NCBI GenBank assembly: GCA_029962745.1
Contig: CM057161.1
Location: 11,110,369 to 11,174,368 of the forward strand
Source of the DNA: Echinometra lucunter
Taxonomy: Eukaryota; Echinodermata; Echinoidea; Camarodonta; Echinometridae
DNA length: 64,000 bases
Direction of reading: 5' to 3'
Below the pieces are notes generated by a model, which was not told the origin of the DNA, made no database searches, and saw only the letters and a list, made by a program, of their open reading frames with translations. Both the position numbers and the translations under genes were made by a program. Below are positions 11,116 through 23,360 of the stretch, piece by piece. Each line of letters starts with the position of its first letter. The stretch's first letter is position 1.

Positions 11116-12216
11116 CCTGTTTTAGGCACAGATTATTATATCATTGAAGCACATCAACCTTAATAAAGCATTGTCTACATAGGGATGCATGAAAATGTAA
11201 ATCTGACACGGAGTATATGAATATTTATATTTCCACTCATGAAGCTTTTCAATTGCTTTTGTTGTTGGTGGTGGTGTTTATCTGCAAACCATACTCCTCT
11301 GCAAATCATATCCTCTATGACTGATAGATGTCATTATGCTTACGTAAATTCATAATCAGTTTAGTACTTTGGCCTCAAAAGCCTTTGTTTTATTTGTGTA
11401 AAAGATTTTGTCTTATCTCTATCATGGCATGCATCCAGTGAAATAAAAATAACAAGGAAACACAGTGCAAAGGAATGAAATTATTACTTTGCTTCAGAAG
11501 TAAACTTTTTTTTGCCTGTCCACATAATGGCTTACCAAAGATTTGACCTATGATCTTGATTTATGATAGTATTTCCCATTGTAGTTGCAGTTTCATTTTC
11601 ATAGGTATGCTATGAAAAACATTTTTTTGCTAGATATATTGTACTGGTAGAAATATAAGACTGTATTCTGAACTCGGGTTTAACTTAAACTGTGGTTTAA
11701 ATCTGTGGTTTAACTTTAGGTAGCCTAAAGTGGCTTTAATTTCTAACCCCATGGTTCAGTTTATCGCCACATTTGGCACTCAATCTATTACAAACTGAGA
11801 ATAAAAACTTGAATAGTTTTCTTCACCCTCAAAGCATGCGAAAAGACTCCAGTACACATAAGAACCACACAGTACAAACAAAGTTTTGATATTTTTGGCT
11901 ACCCATAATTTTAGCACAGACTTAGACCATGGCTTACGTTAAACCAAAGCTCAGAATACGGGCCATAAATGTCCTCATTGATATTTGTATAAATTTGGAC
12001 TTGAAAAAAATCCAAACATTTTCCCCAAAGTTTAGGTAAAAGTTTTATATCTTGAAATGAAAGAGGCATTAGATTAACCATGTAGGCAAACATTGCTTAA
12101 GATGGTATGATGGACCTACATGAGCACATTTTAAGAGTACTTCGTAGACTAATCCAAATCAAATCGGCCCTTCTTGACGTTTTGCTCTTGTTACTCCTAC
12201 TTAATGAAATTTACAG

Positions 12217-12335
12217 TTCTTCATGGTTACTCTGTTGTGGAGCACTGGTTGTTTGGTGGTTTGTTTCTAATAATGGATCTTACTGGCAGACCCACGTTTA
12301 TTACCAAGCATAAGATTCAACCTGATCAAACCGAG
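12217..12335 (+). CDS. FAXDC2: FAXDC2-like gene B, exon 3
   Basis: Acceptor TTTACAG, donor CCGAG|GTAAAA; 119 nt, phase 1 to 0. It encodes a membrane segment (VEHWLFGGLFLIMDLTGRP) and a linker ending IQPDQTE. It is the counterpart of 930-1,048 in the upstream copy, with the same length and phase. Confidence 0.93.
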
Positions 12336-13408
12336 GTAAAAAGAAACACCCGTGTAGCACGGATTTCATGGGGGGGGGGGGGGGGTTCAGGTAAGGGGGA
12401 ATCCGTCCGCGCAGGAGCTTTGACGTTTCATCAAATTTTGAGAGAAAGAAGGCCTCTCTTAGTTCTTTTAATGATGACTCTAATTAGATGCCCGAATTTG
12501 CAAAAATATTTGATTCATTGTATATATACAAGAAACATGAATTTTGAGTAAGGATATCTTCAGAAATGAGCATGATGTCTGTGATAAAAAGATTGATGTT
12601 TAATCAACCAATCACTAAACAATCAGCATTTCATCATAAGATTTCCATAATTGTTATGTTCTCACTATAGGAGACTTGCATGTGGGAAATCTGTTAGTCA
12701 TTAATTTTCAGCATAATTATGACTTGTTAATTCACTTGTTAGTTCAGGATAATGTATGATATCTGATACAAGGGCAGTGCTGTATCTGCATATTGGCATG
12801 TAGTATGTTGAGCCGGACGAAAGGCAAAATTTGCTGGGCTGATGACTCGTGATTTTGCAAAATAATGGTTATGACGCATTTCTTATATATTTTTAAAAAT
12901 CTTATAACACTTTTTTGTCATCATTCCTTGTCTCCTCCTTTTCTTCCTGTGTTCTCTAACCTTTTTCTCTTCTCACTCAAGTTTCTTTGGGGGGGGGGGC
13001 ACAACCGCCCCACCGCCCCCTGGCTGTGTACATGAAAAGAAATAGAAAAAAAAAATCAGACTCCCAAAGAAGGAAACAACATTTTGTCCTCATTTGACAA
13101 TTCAAATATGGGAGCAGATTTCAGTTTGATACATTTTTTTTCAGGGAGAAACTTATACTATTTGACTATTCATCTTCATGCTCTTTACAACAGTTAAGCT
13201 TAGTGAAATAGAAAAAAGCAGACAGTACAAAGGTAAATCCAAGTTTCCAAAGTAAAAATTAGATACTGCATGCAACAGATATATGCAGATTTTCTTAATC
13301 TACAAATAACGTATGTCTGTTTAATTTAATTTATGTTTGTCATCATCGTAATCCACAAGGACCATGAGAGAGGAGGGAGAGTTAAACAATAACCTTTACT
13401 CTCCTTAG

Positions 13409-13617
13409 ATTCCTGCGGGCAAGTTACGGAGGACCCTGTGGACTGTTTTCCTGAACCAAACCATCTACAGTCTCCCCACACTGATCGCTCTTCACTATGG
13501 CATGAGGTGGAGAGGATGTGGAGTTACTGTCGATGAGCTACCAACCTTCCAGACCGCCCTCTCCCAGCTGGCTATCTGTGTCGTGGTAGAAGAAATTGGG
13601 TTTTACTATACTCACAG
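13409..13617 (+). CDS. FAXDC2: FAXDC2-like gene B, exon 4 (start of His box 1)
   Basis: Acceptor CTCCTTAG, donor CACAG|GTAAAT; 209 nt, phase 0 to 2. It encodes residues about 131-199: IPAGKLRRTLWTVFLN, a membrane segment, the RGCGVTVDELPTFQT loop and VVVEEIGFYYTH. H199 opens box 1 and the next codon is split over the intron. It is highly similar to 2,082-2,290. Confidence 0.95.
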
Positions 13618-13841
13618 GTAAATTCAACAAAATTCAACAAAATTGGCATGTTTTCCTTTTTCACCTTTTAGTGTAAGTTTCTGAAAATGTATTTCATTGC
13701 TAAGAATGATAAATTTCTGTTCTAGGGCATGATATAACAATAATTTGAGCTCTGGCAACTACTAGTATTACCACTGCACAGTGTGTGTCAAGGAATAGTC
13801 CCACCAGGTCCCCACTTACCACTGAGTGTGGCAAAATCAGT

Positions 13842-14368
13842 GTCCTGTAGAAGAATATGAAAATATTGCCAAGGACTTAAACCTTGTACCTTGGGATCAG
13901 CAGATATGCACTAGACCACAAAATTTACATATCCTTATTGCTAATGGTTTGTTTTTAAGATTTAGTGTCAAAAGTCATCCAGAGATCATTCAAGATCATG
14001 AAATATTTTTGCTTAGTGGCACAATTCCATGTCCTGTCCAAGGATATAAAAGATATTGCCAAATGCTAAGGACTTGAACCCTGCACCTTGGGAGCAGCAG
14101 TTTTGCACTAGACCACAACATTCACATATCCTTGCTGCTAATGTTATGTTTTTAAGATTTATTGTCAAAAGTCATCCAGAGATCATTCAAGATCATGAAA
14201 TATTTTTGCTTAGTGGCACAATTCCATGTCCTGTCCAAGGATATAAAAGATATTGCCAAGGGCTTGAACCCTGTAACAACATTTACATAACCTTGTTGCT
14301 GATGTTTATTTTAATGATCAGAGGTCATCCAGATATCATTCAAGATCATGAAATATTTGTGCTTCGTA
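13842..14368 (-). mobile_element. Trimeric tRNA-derived SINE-like tandem array
   Basis: Three consecutive units begin at about 13,842, 14,031 and 14,228 (periods 189 and 197 bp; the third is truncated). Read on the minus strand, unit 2 contains TGGTCTAGTGC (14,105-14,115) and, about 34 bp later, GGTTCAAGTC (14,071-14,080). These are close to the tRNA A-box (TRGYNNANNGG) and B-box (GGTTCRANNCC). Unit 1 has the same boxes at 13,908-13,918 and 13,873-13,883. The tRNA-like head is followed by an unrelated body. The array lies in an intron of FAXDC2-like gene B, antisense to it. Confidence 0.65.
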
Positions 14369-14436
14369 GGAAGTTAAATTGGTAATGGCTCTTAGAAACT
14401 CATCCACTCTCATCCCATTTTAATAATAATAATTAG

Positions 14437-14709
14437 GCTACTCCATCATCCGTCGATGTACAAGACTTTCCACAAGAAGCACCATGAGTGGACTGCCCCA
14501 TTCGGCATGGTGTCCCTGTACAGCCATCCCTTTGACTACTCCTTCTCGAACACGTTTCCTGTGGCTCTCGGGGTGGTTGTCGCAGGGTCCCACATGCTCA
14601 TGGCCTCTCTGTGGTTCCGGATCACACTCTTTGTGACAGTGATTACTCACTCTGGTTATTATCTCCCGTTCCTGCCCTCGCCAGAGTTTCACGACTTTCA
14701 TCATTTTAA
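14437..14709 (+). CDS. FAXDC2: FAXDC2-like gene B, exon 5 (His boxes 1-3)
   Basis: Acceptor ATAATTAG, donor TTTAA|GTATGC; 273 nt, phase 2 to 2. It completes box 1 (H199-x3-H203, HRLLHH) and carries box 2 (HKKHHEW, H212-H216) and box 3 (EFHDFHH, H285-H289), the ligands for a di-iron site facing the cytosol in ER membrane hydroxylases/desaturases. Membrane segments lie between boxes 2 and 3 (VALGVVVAGSHMLMASLW and following). All key histidines are intact. Confidence 0.96.
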
Positions 14710-15289
14710 GTATGCAACTTTCTCACTTCATTATTTACCACTAAACCCAGATTAGGTATGGTAGAGAATCTTATTAAAAGCATACTGTTTCTGTAGATTT
14801 CTATAGAAATGTTATTTTGTTTATAATGTGATGCTTCATCTACTTAAAACGTTAATAGTCAATTTATTTTTCCTTCTGTTGCAGGAAAGTTTGTTTCCCT
14901 TCATGACCACAATCTCGTGAAGTTAGTCATGGAACTCCTCTAAATAAGCTAGAATTATGTGAATCCTTCCCCTCCCCTCCCCTCCCCTCTCTTTCTCTCT
15001 CTCTCAGGCTCTCTCTTAAAATTACCATGGTGACAGCGGTGGGATACAAATCCTGTTGGTAAATTCTAAGCAGAGGGCGACATTTCACATATCTACAGTA
15101 GATCATCCCTGCCGCAGACATAAAAGCATATAGTTACAGAGATAAGAAATTGGGCTTGTACTTGTCGATAATGCGTTCGGAAGGGACTAGTTTTACATAT
15201 ATTGCAGGCACATACTCTACCTTTTATAACCTCTGTGGTAAAAATTCATTGTAATTACAGGATCCCCCTTTTTTTTCTTCTTTTGTCAG

Positions 15290-15410
15290 ATTCACAAACA
15301 ACTATGGTGTACTTGGTATCCTGGACTGGCTTCATGGAACGGATGTCCACTTCAGAAAGTCAAAAGCATCTCAACAACAAACCAAGATCGCTCAATCGGC
15401 TCATTCCTAA
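15290..15410 (+). CDS. FAXDC2: FAXDC2-like gene B, last coding exon with altered C-terminus
   Basis: Acceptor TTTTGTCAG; the exon continues FTNNYGVLGILDWLHGTD and ends at TAA (15,408-15,410) after KIAQSAHS. Gene A ends SLNELIPDNPK. In gene B the corresponding DNA survives but is read out of frame (SLNRLIPNNTK in the +1 frame), because about 14 nt are missing after the KSK codons. The catalytic core is unaffected. The last about 15 residues are therefore new sequence, or this is an assembly error. Total product is 330 residues. Confidence 0.85.
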
Positions 15411-15603
15411 CAATACAAAATATTGTCATGATCCATGCAACGAGAATCTTTGATTCATGGGAAGATTGGTAATGTTACTATTTGCTCAGGGTAGTAATGC
15501 TGGTACAAGTGGGCAAGGGGGTACCTTGCCCTGTATTCAAAATGGCAAGAAGAAAGGAGATAAGATAGATGAGTGAAAATACAGAAAAAAACTAGATAAA
15601 TTC
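15411..15603. other. Probable 3' UTR of FAXDC2-like gene B
   Basis: Sequence between the stop codon and the transposon at 15,604. No canonical AATAAA was found here; ATTAAA variants occur farther on (about 16,590 and 16,810), so the transcript end is unresolved. Confidence 0.3.
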
Positions 15604-16299
15604 TCGACCGCGCACGGTCGAAATTTATGCCTCCGCCTTTGCCAGATCGGAATTAGATCACTTTTGATTATAGATGTATTAGGATACATTTAGACTACAA
15701 AACTGGAAAAAATGGTTCTATTTAAATGACAATGTGTCAGCCACATTTGAAGTTGATCCGTCAAATGGTTCTTAATAAGTTATCGCGAGAACAAGCAATT
15801 TTCACATATACCATGACATCTATGACCTTTGCCCTTTGACAGTGTGATCCCCAAATCTAATAGGGTCATTGTCCCTCCCATATGCATACATGATTCATGT
15901 TTAAAGTTGATACGAGTCATCTTCATGTATATGACCTCTATGACCATTGACCTTTGACCTCATTACCCCAAAATCTAATCATATCACTGCCTCTCCCATA
16001 CGCATACATGAGCAAAGTTTGAAGTTGATCTGTCAAATGGTTCTTAAGTTATTGTGAAAATGAGCCATTTTCATGTATATAATGACCTCTATGACCTTTG
16101 ACCTTTGACCTTGTGACCCCAAAATCTAGTCGGATTATCAGCCCTCCCATATGCCCACATGGGTCAAGTCTGAATTTGATCCGTCAAATGGTTCTTAAGT
16201 TATCGCGAGAACAAAAACGGGACAGATGGACGGACGACAGACGACGGACAATCCGAAAACATAATGCCTCTGGCACCCACCTTCGGTGGGCGGAGGCAT
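15604..16299. mobile_element. Repetitive element with inverted GCCTCCGCC ends and internal tandem units
   Basis: ATGCCTCCGCC at 15,627-15,637 is matched by GGCGGAGGCAT at 16,289-16,299. A hairpin CGACCG/CGGTCG sits at the left edge (15,604-15,621) and a second hairpin (CCCACC/GGTGGG inside ATGCCTC/GAGGCAT) at the right edge (16,264-16,299). In between are three or four degenerate units containing GTCAAATGGTTCTTAAGTTA and TCTATGACCTTTGACCTTTG. No transposase is visible. It is a dispersed invertebrate repeat of DNA-transposon type; the superfamily was not determined. Confidence 0.65.
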
Positions 16300-16837
16300 G
16301 AAAACCGAGGTTGATGGGAATGAGAAAATGTACTCTGACCTCCTTGTAAATTTAGCAAAAATCCATTCCTGACTGGATATATCTAATTACATTACACATA
16401 AAAAGAACAATATTTTCAAGTTTGAATTTAAGAAAAAAATAGGAAGTTAAATGGTCAAGAACTTTGTACTTTCTCTTGTAAGAAATAGATATTTTTTTAA
16501 TATAAAGCTGCAATATTGGTATATGATTTTTATTTTTTCTTTAAACTACGTGTATACAGAAATCATGTCAGTTGAAACCAGTGGTATTAAATAATCTCTT
16601 GTTATTTGTATGAATGGGAATTAAGGGCTGTAAAGTCAATACATGAATGTAGTGCAAGGCTGCATCATTATGATGTACATTTAATTACATTTTAACTTGT
16701 GTTGAAACTATTTCAGTAAAATTAAATAATTTCACGTTATATGACAGAGAACATGTTTCCTCTTTCATTCTTTCTGGTCATATATGTTTAGTTCAGCTGG
16801 TATATACTTTATTAAACTAAAAGCAAGAGACTTGAAG

Positions 16838-17081
16838 CAGGGCCGTATGCAGAAATTTTTTCCTGGGGGGACAAGATGCATAAAAATTTTCAAAGAAACT
16901 CGAAAGCGAGTGAGCGAAGCGACCGAGCTGGTCACGAGGGCACTTTTGCATTTTTTAAAGTGAATTCAAAGGATTTGGTCCAGTTTTTGGTGGATTTTAT
17001 GAAAATTTTCAGTAAAAAAAACATGTTTTCAAAATTTCAGGGGGCAAGTGCCCCCCCCCCCCCCCGCTGCGTACGGCCATG
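16838..17081. mobile_element. hAT-like MITE (244 bp) with 8-bp target duplication
   Basis: The ends are CAGGGCCGTATGCAG and its near-complement CTGCGTACGGCCATG. Flanks are ACTTGAAG (16,830-16,837) and ACTGGAAG (17,082-17,089), 7 of 8 identical. Inside is the GCGAGTGAGCGAAGCGACCGAG motif class seen in the element at 6,829 and a long C homopolymer at about 17,051-17,065. The right boundary almost coincides with the start of the duplicated assembly segment at 17,085. Confidence 0.7.
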
Positions 17082-20000
17082 ACTGGAAGAGAAGGACAGA
17101 GGGGACAAGAAATGTCTATTGCATCTTGTTCTCTTATAGAATTTCTCTTTTATTCTGTTGCCATTAGTTTAAATAACTTGTCTTGATTAATTTCATGTTC
17201 AGATATACTATTTCTCTTCTTTCTAGCCCCTCTCCCGTTCCACCTCCCTTTCCCCAATTTCTCTTTGAGCATCTCTCTTTTCATCCATATAAGACTAAAA
17301 AATATATTCTAATAGTTGTTTATTTTCTACCTTTGAATGTGTTTCGCAGAAATATGGCACCATACAAATCCTGAAAATCATCTTTAAAAAAGTGGCATTC
17401 TTCCAACTAATCCAACAGATAATCCGCAAACTCAACATCTCACTCGACAAATTTGAGTCACAACATCCACACAACAGATCACTATAATGAAAGTGAATGT
17501 ATCAATGCAATTGATTATAAAACATTTAATATAGTTATACAAAGTATTTGGTACTATTTTTTTTTACAAATATATTTATCAATAACAGTTGGTTTATACA
17601 CATCGTCAAAAACATAATGGATAACATTTTTTCTTTTAACAAGAAACACATGTTCTTATCAATAACACACTGAACTATAATCTATCTACATGCACTTGTG
17701 TGAGAAAATACACAGAAAAAAGTGGATGGAAATTTGATGAAAACAAAAGTAAAATAGCCACTCACCCACGGTTACTCCCACAATAAAATATCTTTCCTTT
17801 CCCTAAAAATCATCAACATTCAAGCTTTAGTGCATTTAGCACATATGGCTGTAATACATTTTACATCATTACATTTCCATACATATCTCTGAAAAGTTTT
17901 GCAGTGAAATATTCATCTTTACAAAAAACAAAAAAAAAAAATCATACATGTTATATACATGTATGTATATTCAGTTCATGTCTCAAAACATCATTCCAAG
18001 AAATGAATAACATTTCAGTTAGAATGCAAGAAATGGGTTCTATCTTGCAGAAATTACTACTTCACATGTGACCCACCATGAATTAAAAAAAAAACAACAA
18101 ACAAAACATGTATAGAATATGATATGGGCAGAATTTGATAAGTTGAGACTCTTTCATCACTCAGAGATACCCCATGTTCATGAAAGAGCTTATTGTGTAC
18201 ATGCTTGTTTACTTAAATTGTTTCCATACAGAATCATATTGTCATTTATTGAGGTCAATTGTGAATGAGAAATTGCATAACCTGTTCCAATTTGTACTTT
18301 TCTGTACGATGGCTGAAACACTAATGTAATTCAAAGCAATTTTACCTGCAATATTTGTTTTATGAAATTCATGTGGCATATTGAATTAATATGATTTTAC
18401 TGAATACATTTGTTTCCAATGAATGTTAAAGCAAAAATCTATTCCCTTTTAGATTAAATCTAGATTGATAACACTTGTACAATTAGCATCACTGCATAAT
18501 TCATAGTACTACTTATGCATGATGCAGTACAAAAAAAAAAAATCATTTGGCACACTTGATCTTAAAACAATTATTGCATATACGCGAGTTGATCATGACA
18601 TTATCTACATCATTGCATTTTAACATACACATATAATTAAATATCTTGATTTCAAAATTACAGAGAGAAATGACCATTTCAGTCGCAACTTCCATTTGCA
18701 GTGGAATTATACAACTTCGAGTCAAAATAATGGAAAAATCCATGCCTCTCTTTAGATCCAATTAGAATTGTTACAAAAATATTTTTAACTTAAGAATAAT
18801 CTCTTTAATCTAAATAAAGATATGAACACAGTTAGGTAGGCTTATGTGATCTATCTTAAAGAAGGACAGACAATTCACTTCATCATGAATTTGTTTCTCC
18901 TAAACAATTTTACAAAGCTATGGTCTTGATCAAAGTCTAACTTTTCTCAAAGCTGTTGGACCGGTCTTCTAATCTTTCAGTGTCTTCTCCTACAACGATA
19001 GCACTAATTAGCACACTTGATTGTCAAAAGAGAAATACAATACAAAAACGTGATCAAAACAGACATCACTGTGGCAAGGAAGGCTTATCATTTATCTACA
19101 AAAACATGATCAGTATGTGAAGACTTGAAGCATGTCAAAGGTGTGATGTCTTTCAAAATCTTCTACAAAATAGGCACATCTCTTCTCGTCGCTATTAGAA
19201 TCTTTCAATATGAAATAAGTCGAATAAACAAACATCACTAGCAACTAGACAATGTCGACCGGACCAAGTCACTGAAAATGTCAGACATTTAAGATAAGAA
19301 TGCATAAAGAGTGTATACATATATGTGCTTTCACATTAACAAAACACCTGCGACAACTGTTCATCATACAAACTGTCACCCCAACATTACATAAATTAAG
19401 TCCTTGATGCTAAATAATCATACCAGAGCATTATTCGGATCAATGATTTCTCACAACACCTAACAAGCTTATTTCGCTTCACCTAATCTATCATGATGTA
19501 CGTGATGTGCTCATGTATTTAACAATATATCAAATATGAAATAATTCTTGTGCTTTTTTATCTGATGAAATGACATTATAAAAATAAGCTATTCAATCCA
19601 TCATTCCACAATGAAGTTGATCTGATACATTTTACAATGTATTAAATCTGACACAAGAGTTCATGATGTATTCATCTAATACATGATGTCATAATGTATT
19701 ATGCACTTGATCTGAGAAATAATGTCACAATGTACTTGATCTGAGACATGATTTCACATTTTACTTGATCTGAGACATGATTTCACGATGTACTTGATCT
19801 GAGACATGATTTCACAATGTACTTGATCTGAGACATAATTTCACAATGTACTTGATCTGAGACATGATTTCACATTTTACTTGATCTGAGACATGATTTC
19901 ACGATGTACTTGATCTGAGACATGATTTCACAATGTACTTGATCTGAGACATGATTTCAGGATGTACTTGATCTGAGACATGATTTCACATTTTACTTGA

Positions 20001-21374
20001 TCTGAGACATGATTTCACATCTTACTTGATCTGAGACATGATTTCATGATGTACTTGATCTGAGACATGATTTCACAATGTACTTGATCTGAGACATAAT
20101 TTCACTTTGTACTTGATCTGAGACATGATTTTACACTGTACTTGATCTGAGACACATTTTCACAATGTACTTGATCTAAGACATGTTTTCACTATGTACT
20201 TGATCTATAAGACATGATTTCACATTGTACTTGATCTGAGACATGATTTTAAAAAAAACTTGGCATACCTCATGGTTTTTAGAAACTTCATCTTATAACT
20301 AAATTAAATGCTTAACTTAAAGCAGCATGTAACATCCTATAAAAAAGTTACTGCTTCATTTCTGTTCATACCCTTATATCATAAGTACAAAAATTGGCTG
20401 ATTAATATTTAACCATAATTCATCTTGCAAGGCAGATGATGCAATCAAATCATTTTTTTCCTCTTCTTCCCTTATCTCTTTAATCTCTCTTTTTTCATCA
20501 TCATCATTCATTTGATCATTTTCAAGGTGACATCAAATTAAAGAATAATCACTCCATATGTTCTCTCACAATGTATGCTGAAAATATGTTATCACTTTGT
20601 ACAGTTTTTGGAGTAATATTACATAACAGCTCTTGTAAATTCGTTACTTCTAGTAAATTCCTAGTGAGAATTTAATGTCTATTCTTCAATCCCTAAAACA
20701 AAGCTCTGGCAGTATCATCATTCATCAAGTAATAACAAATGTACAGCTTTTAAAACAAATTTAAAAATAAATTATCAGATTAAAATATCGATAAGTACCA
20801 CATTCGTAGTATCGCCATGGACATAACATAGCCTGTCCATTATGAAAGACTTCACATATCATCTCCATGTTTCCCTTTCACGAGGGAAGCCGGCAGTTGG
20901 AGATTCTTCTAGTGTCAATGTCCTATATACAAAGCACCAGATTTTGCAGAACACATACCTCTACTCTGATTTATATTTTGATTTCTAACCATTTTGATTT
21001 TGACATCCAAAAAGACACCTCAGAATTTTAACACTACAAGTAGTGTCCTTCCTATTTCTACTAATATTTTGATTAATAAAAATGAAGGAATTGGTAGCTT
21101 CTTTTGAATACAAAACTGGAACTAAATAATCATGAGAGCAAATAAATGTAGCATTATTCAGGGGTTGCCATTTGTTAAGGTTTCCCCATCAGGTTTTGTT
21201 TTCCCTAGAATTTGGAAAACCTAATTGACACACACAAGGTAAAAAGAAATGGAGATTGACATCTCTTATTAAAGATATCTACATCTTGTAAATTGTTTGT
21301 AAATAAATATACAGACAGTAAAAATAAAACTAAAAGTCCAAAAGAGAGTCTCTCTCTCTCTCTCCTGTCTTAAA
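17082..21374 (-). other. Teneurin 3' UTR/3' flank, proximal copy
   Basis: AT-rich, gene-free 4.3 kb downstream of the teneurin stop codon. It lacks long frames and contains the 29-bp minisatellite (19,704-20,250) and CT-rich tracts. Conservation between the two assembly copies is uniform, as expected for alleles. Several TTTATT (minus-strand AATAAA) sites exist, for example about 17,150 and 17,318, but no polyadenylation site can be chosen. Confidence 0.5.
19704..20250. repeat. 29-bp minisatellite, proximal copy (~19 units)
   Basis: Tandem units of the form TACTTGATCTGAGACATGAT followed by TTCACAAT, with variants in the TTCACA(A/T)(T/G) part. It is the same array as 28,110-28,774 but shorter. 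It is non-coding, in the presumed teneurin 3' UTR. Units abut directly with no unique spacers. Confidence 0.92.
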
Positions 21375-22167
21375 TCACCTTGTTTCTGAAGGTGATCGGA
21401 CAATCTTTATATTATTTCCGTCAAATGCAATTTCAGGATATTCCATGGGATCCAGGGTATACCGGCCTTCATACCCTGGCACCATGTTGTTCTGAAGCAA
21501 GGATATCATCTCTTCGCTTGTCCAGAAATATGTTCCTCTCAGACCACTAGCTAGGATTCGCCGTTCGTTGAGCCATGCTTGGTGCATGGCGACCTCTCTC
21601 GCCGACTCCAGCACGACCTCGGCTGCCTGCCGCATCGTGATCCCATAGAACACCTTCCACGTGGTGTAATTGTTCGACAACGAGATCACCACAAACTCGT
21701 AAGGCACCTCATGCATCTGAGCAGACACGTGTATTGTGCCCATATGAAGGTCTACCACGTCCGAAGTGTCTGTGATGTTGTATTCGTAGCCTAGATTCCT
21801 CAGATCTGTGACATACCTCGTCAGGTCCGACTTGACGAAGAATCGTACCTCGCGTTGTCCATCAGAGTAATGCCACCTGTCCAGCACTAAGGAGTTATTG
21901 ACTACACTGGCAATGTTCGTTGCATCACTATCGACATCAGGAGCCTTCTGGCAGAGGACTCTCCTCCCCAGAAACAGCCAGGATTACTCCCTTGTCTATA
22001 AGTGTTGGTAGCGTGGCATAGCCAACTGATGAATCACTCTGAGGAGACATCCCCAGGTCACTAGTAGGAGAGGTTCCCGTGATGGTGTGTCTGTTGGGGA
22101 TGGCATGGAAATTTGAGTTGGGAGAGTAACTTGCAGCCATCACCTGCTGTTCATATCCCCATTTCAC
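21375..22167 (-). pseudogene. TENM: Teneurin last exon, proximal copy, frame-broken
   Basis: Duplicate of 29,900-30,691, with the same acceptor (TTATTCCAG) and stop. One extra C near 21,963 (CTCCTCCCC against CTCTCCCC in the other copy) splits the frame after VSGE. The C-terminal part (LDRWHYSDGQ to SETR) is otherwise intact with one substitution or so. Most likely an assembly or haplotype copy with a sequencing error rather than a real pseudogene. Confidence 0.85.
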
Positions 22168-22723
22168 CTGGAATAAAACAGAAAAAGTTTCTTTAAAAAT
22201 ACATTCTACTGCACTGATAAGTCAAATAAGAGAAGTATAAAGTTAGAAGCATCAAACTATCTGAATCAGAATGGGGCAAAGACTACAATATACCTCTCCT
22301 GAACAAGTGTAAATCCAATTCAAAAGAGAAATTCACATATAGTACAATGATTACACTATTGCAGGGAAGTCCTTGGCTCAACTGAACTGCACATATATTT
22401 TCCATTTCATTTGACAATCTTATACCAATTGCTTCTTCATCTATATGACAGCACCACATTGTAGACAGCCTAAACTATAAAACAGATACAGTGGAAGCTA
22501 GTTATAAAGAACACTGTAAAAATGAATTCTCATAACAGAGTTATTTTTTGGTCTTCTCGTTCGTATTCTATTGCTTTTTATGCCCTCATATGACCAGGAT
22601 GCAATATAACAAGGTAATTTCTTTGGTCCAAAACAATTTTTCACAGAGGTTTGACTCTATTTTTTACCACATCAACAATGCAACCAACATGAGCAACATA
22701 AGAACATCAACATTAACTCCCAC

Positions 22724-22875
22724 CTTAGCCCAACTGACATAGTCCCGTGAAGCAGGCTCTCTGAGATCTCTGTATGGTCCAAGACTGGTCGAAGGTAGAG
22801 GGTTCCCAAATCGGTTGACTTCGGGTACGAGGCTACTCATGTCATAGCCAAGTACAGGGAGCCAATCCTCCAGAT
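22724..22875 (-). CDS. TENM: Teneurin penultimate exon, proximal copy
   Basis: 152 nt with the same acceptor (TTTTTAG) and donor (AAG|GTGGGA) as 31,248-31,399. It is intact and encodes the segment from LEDWLPVLGYDMSSLVPEVN to SRDYVSWAK. Here it sits between two broken exons, so the proximal copy as assembled cannot give a full product. Confidence 0.85.
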
Positions 22876-23360
22876 CTAAAAAGAGAGCACAAATATAGAT
22901 TAACTAGACATGTAGGATAAATGTGATCTCGCAATATGCTCCGGTGACATTTGCTATGGTTTTGCTTTGTCAAAGGTATAGGGATGGGATTAGGATTGTG
23001 ACTGGGTCTTGAGATTAGGTTTTGAGTTGTCTTAGTTGGGCTACAGGGAGATATAGTTTTGGATCCAAAATTTATATCGGGAGTATGGTGAGCAAAAGGA
23101 ATTGACCCTGGAGCAATTGGTGCTGTTGCATTTGTTGTAGCATTGAATTAACAAAACATCTCTTGACCAGAAATAAATTTTGTTCAGAAAGATTAAAGCG
23201 CTGTTTTAAAATGCAGAAATGTGGTCTAGTTAATACTCAAAGGGTAATATATCTACCGCTCATCCCTCTAACGATCCCTGTTCAGATACTTAAAAAACTT
23301 GAGCATTTTTTAATCTGGAGAGAAGCACTGACACATTGGCTGTATATAAAGGACACTTAC

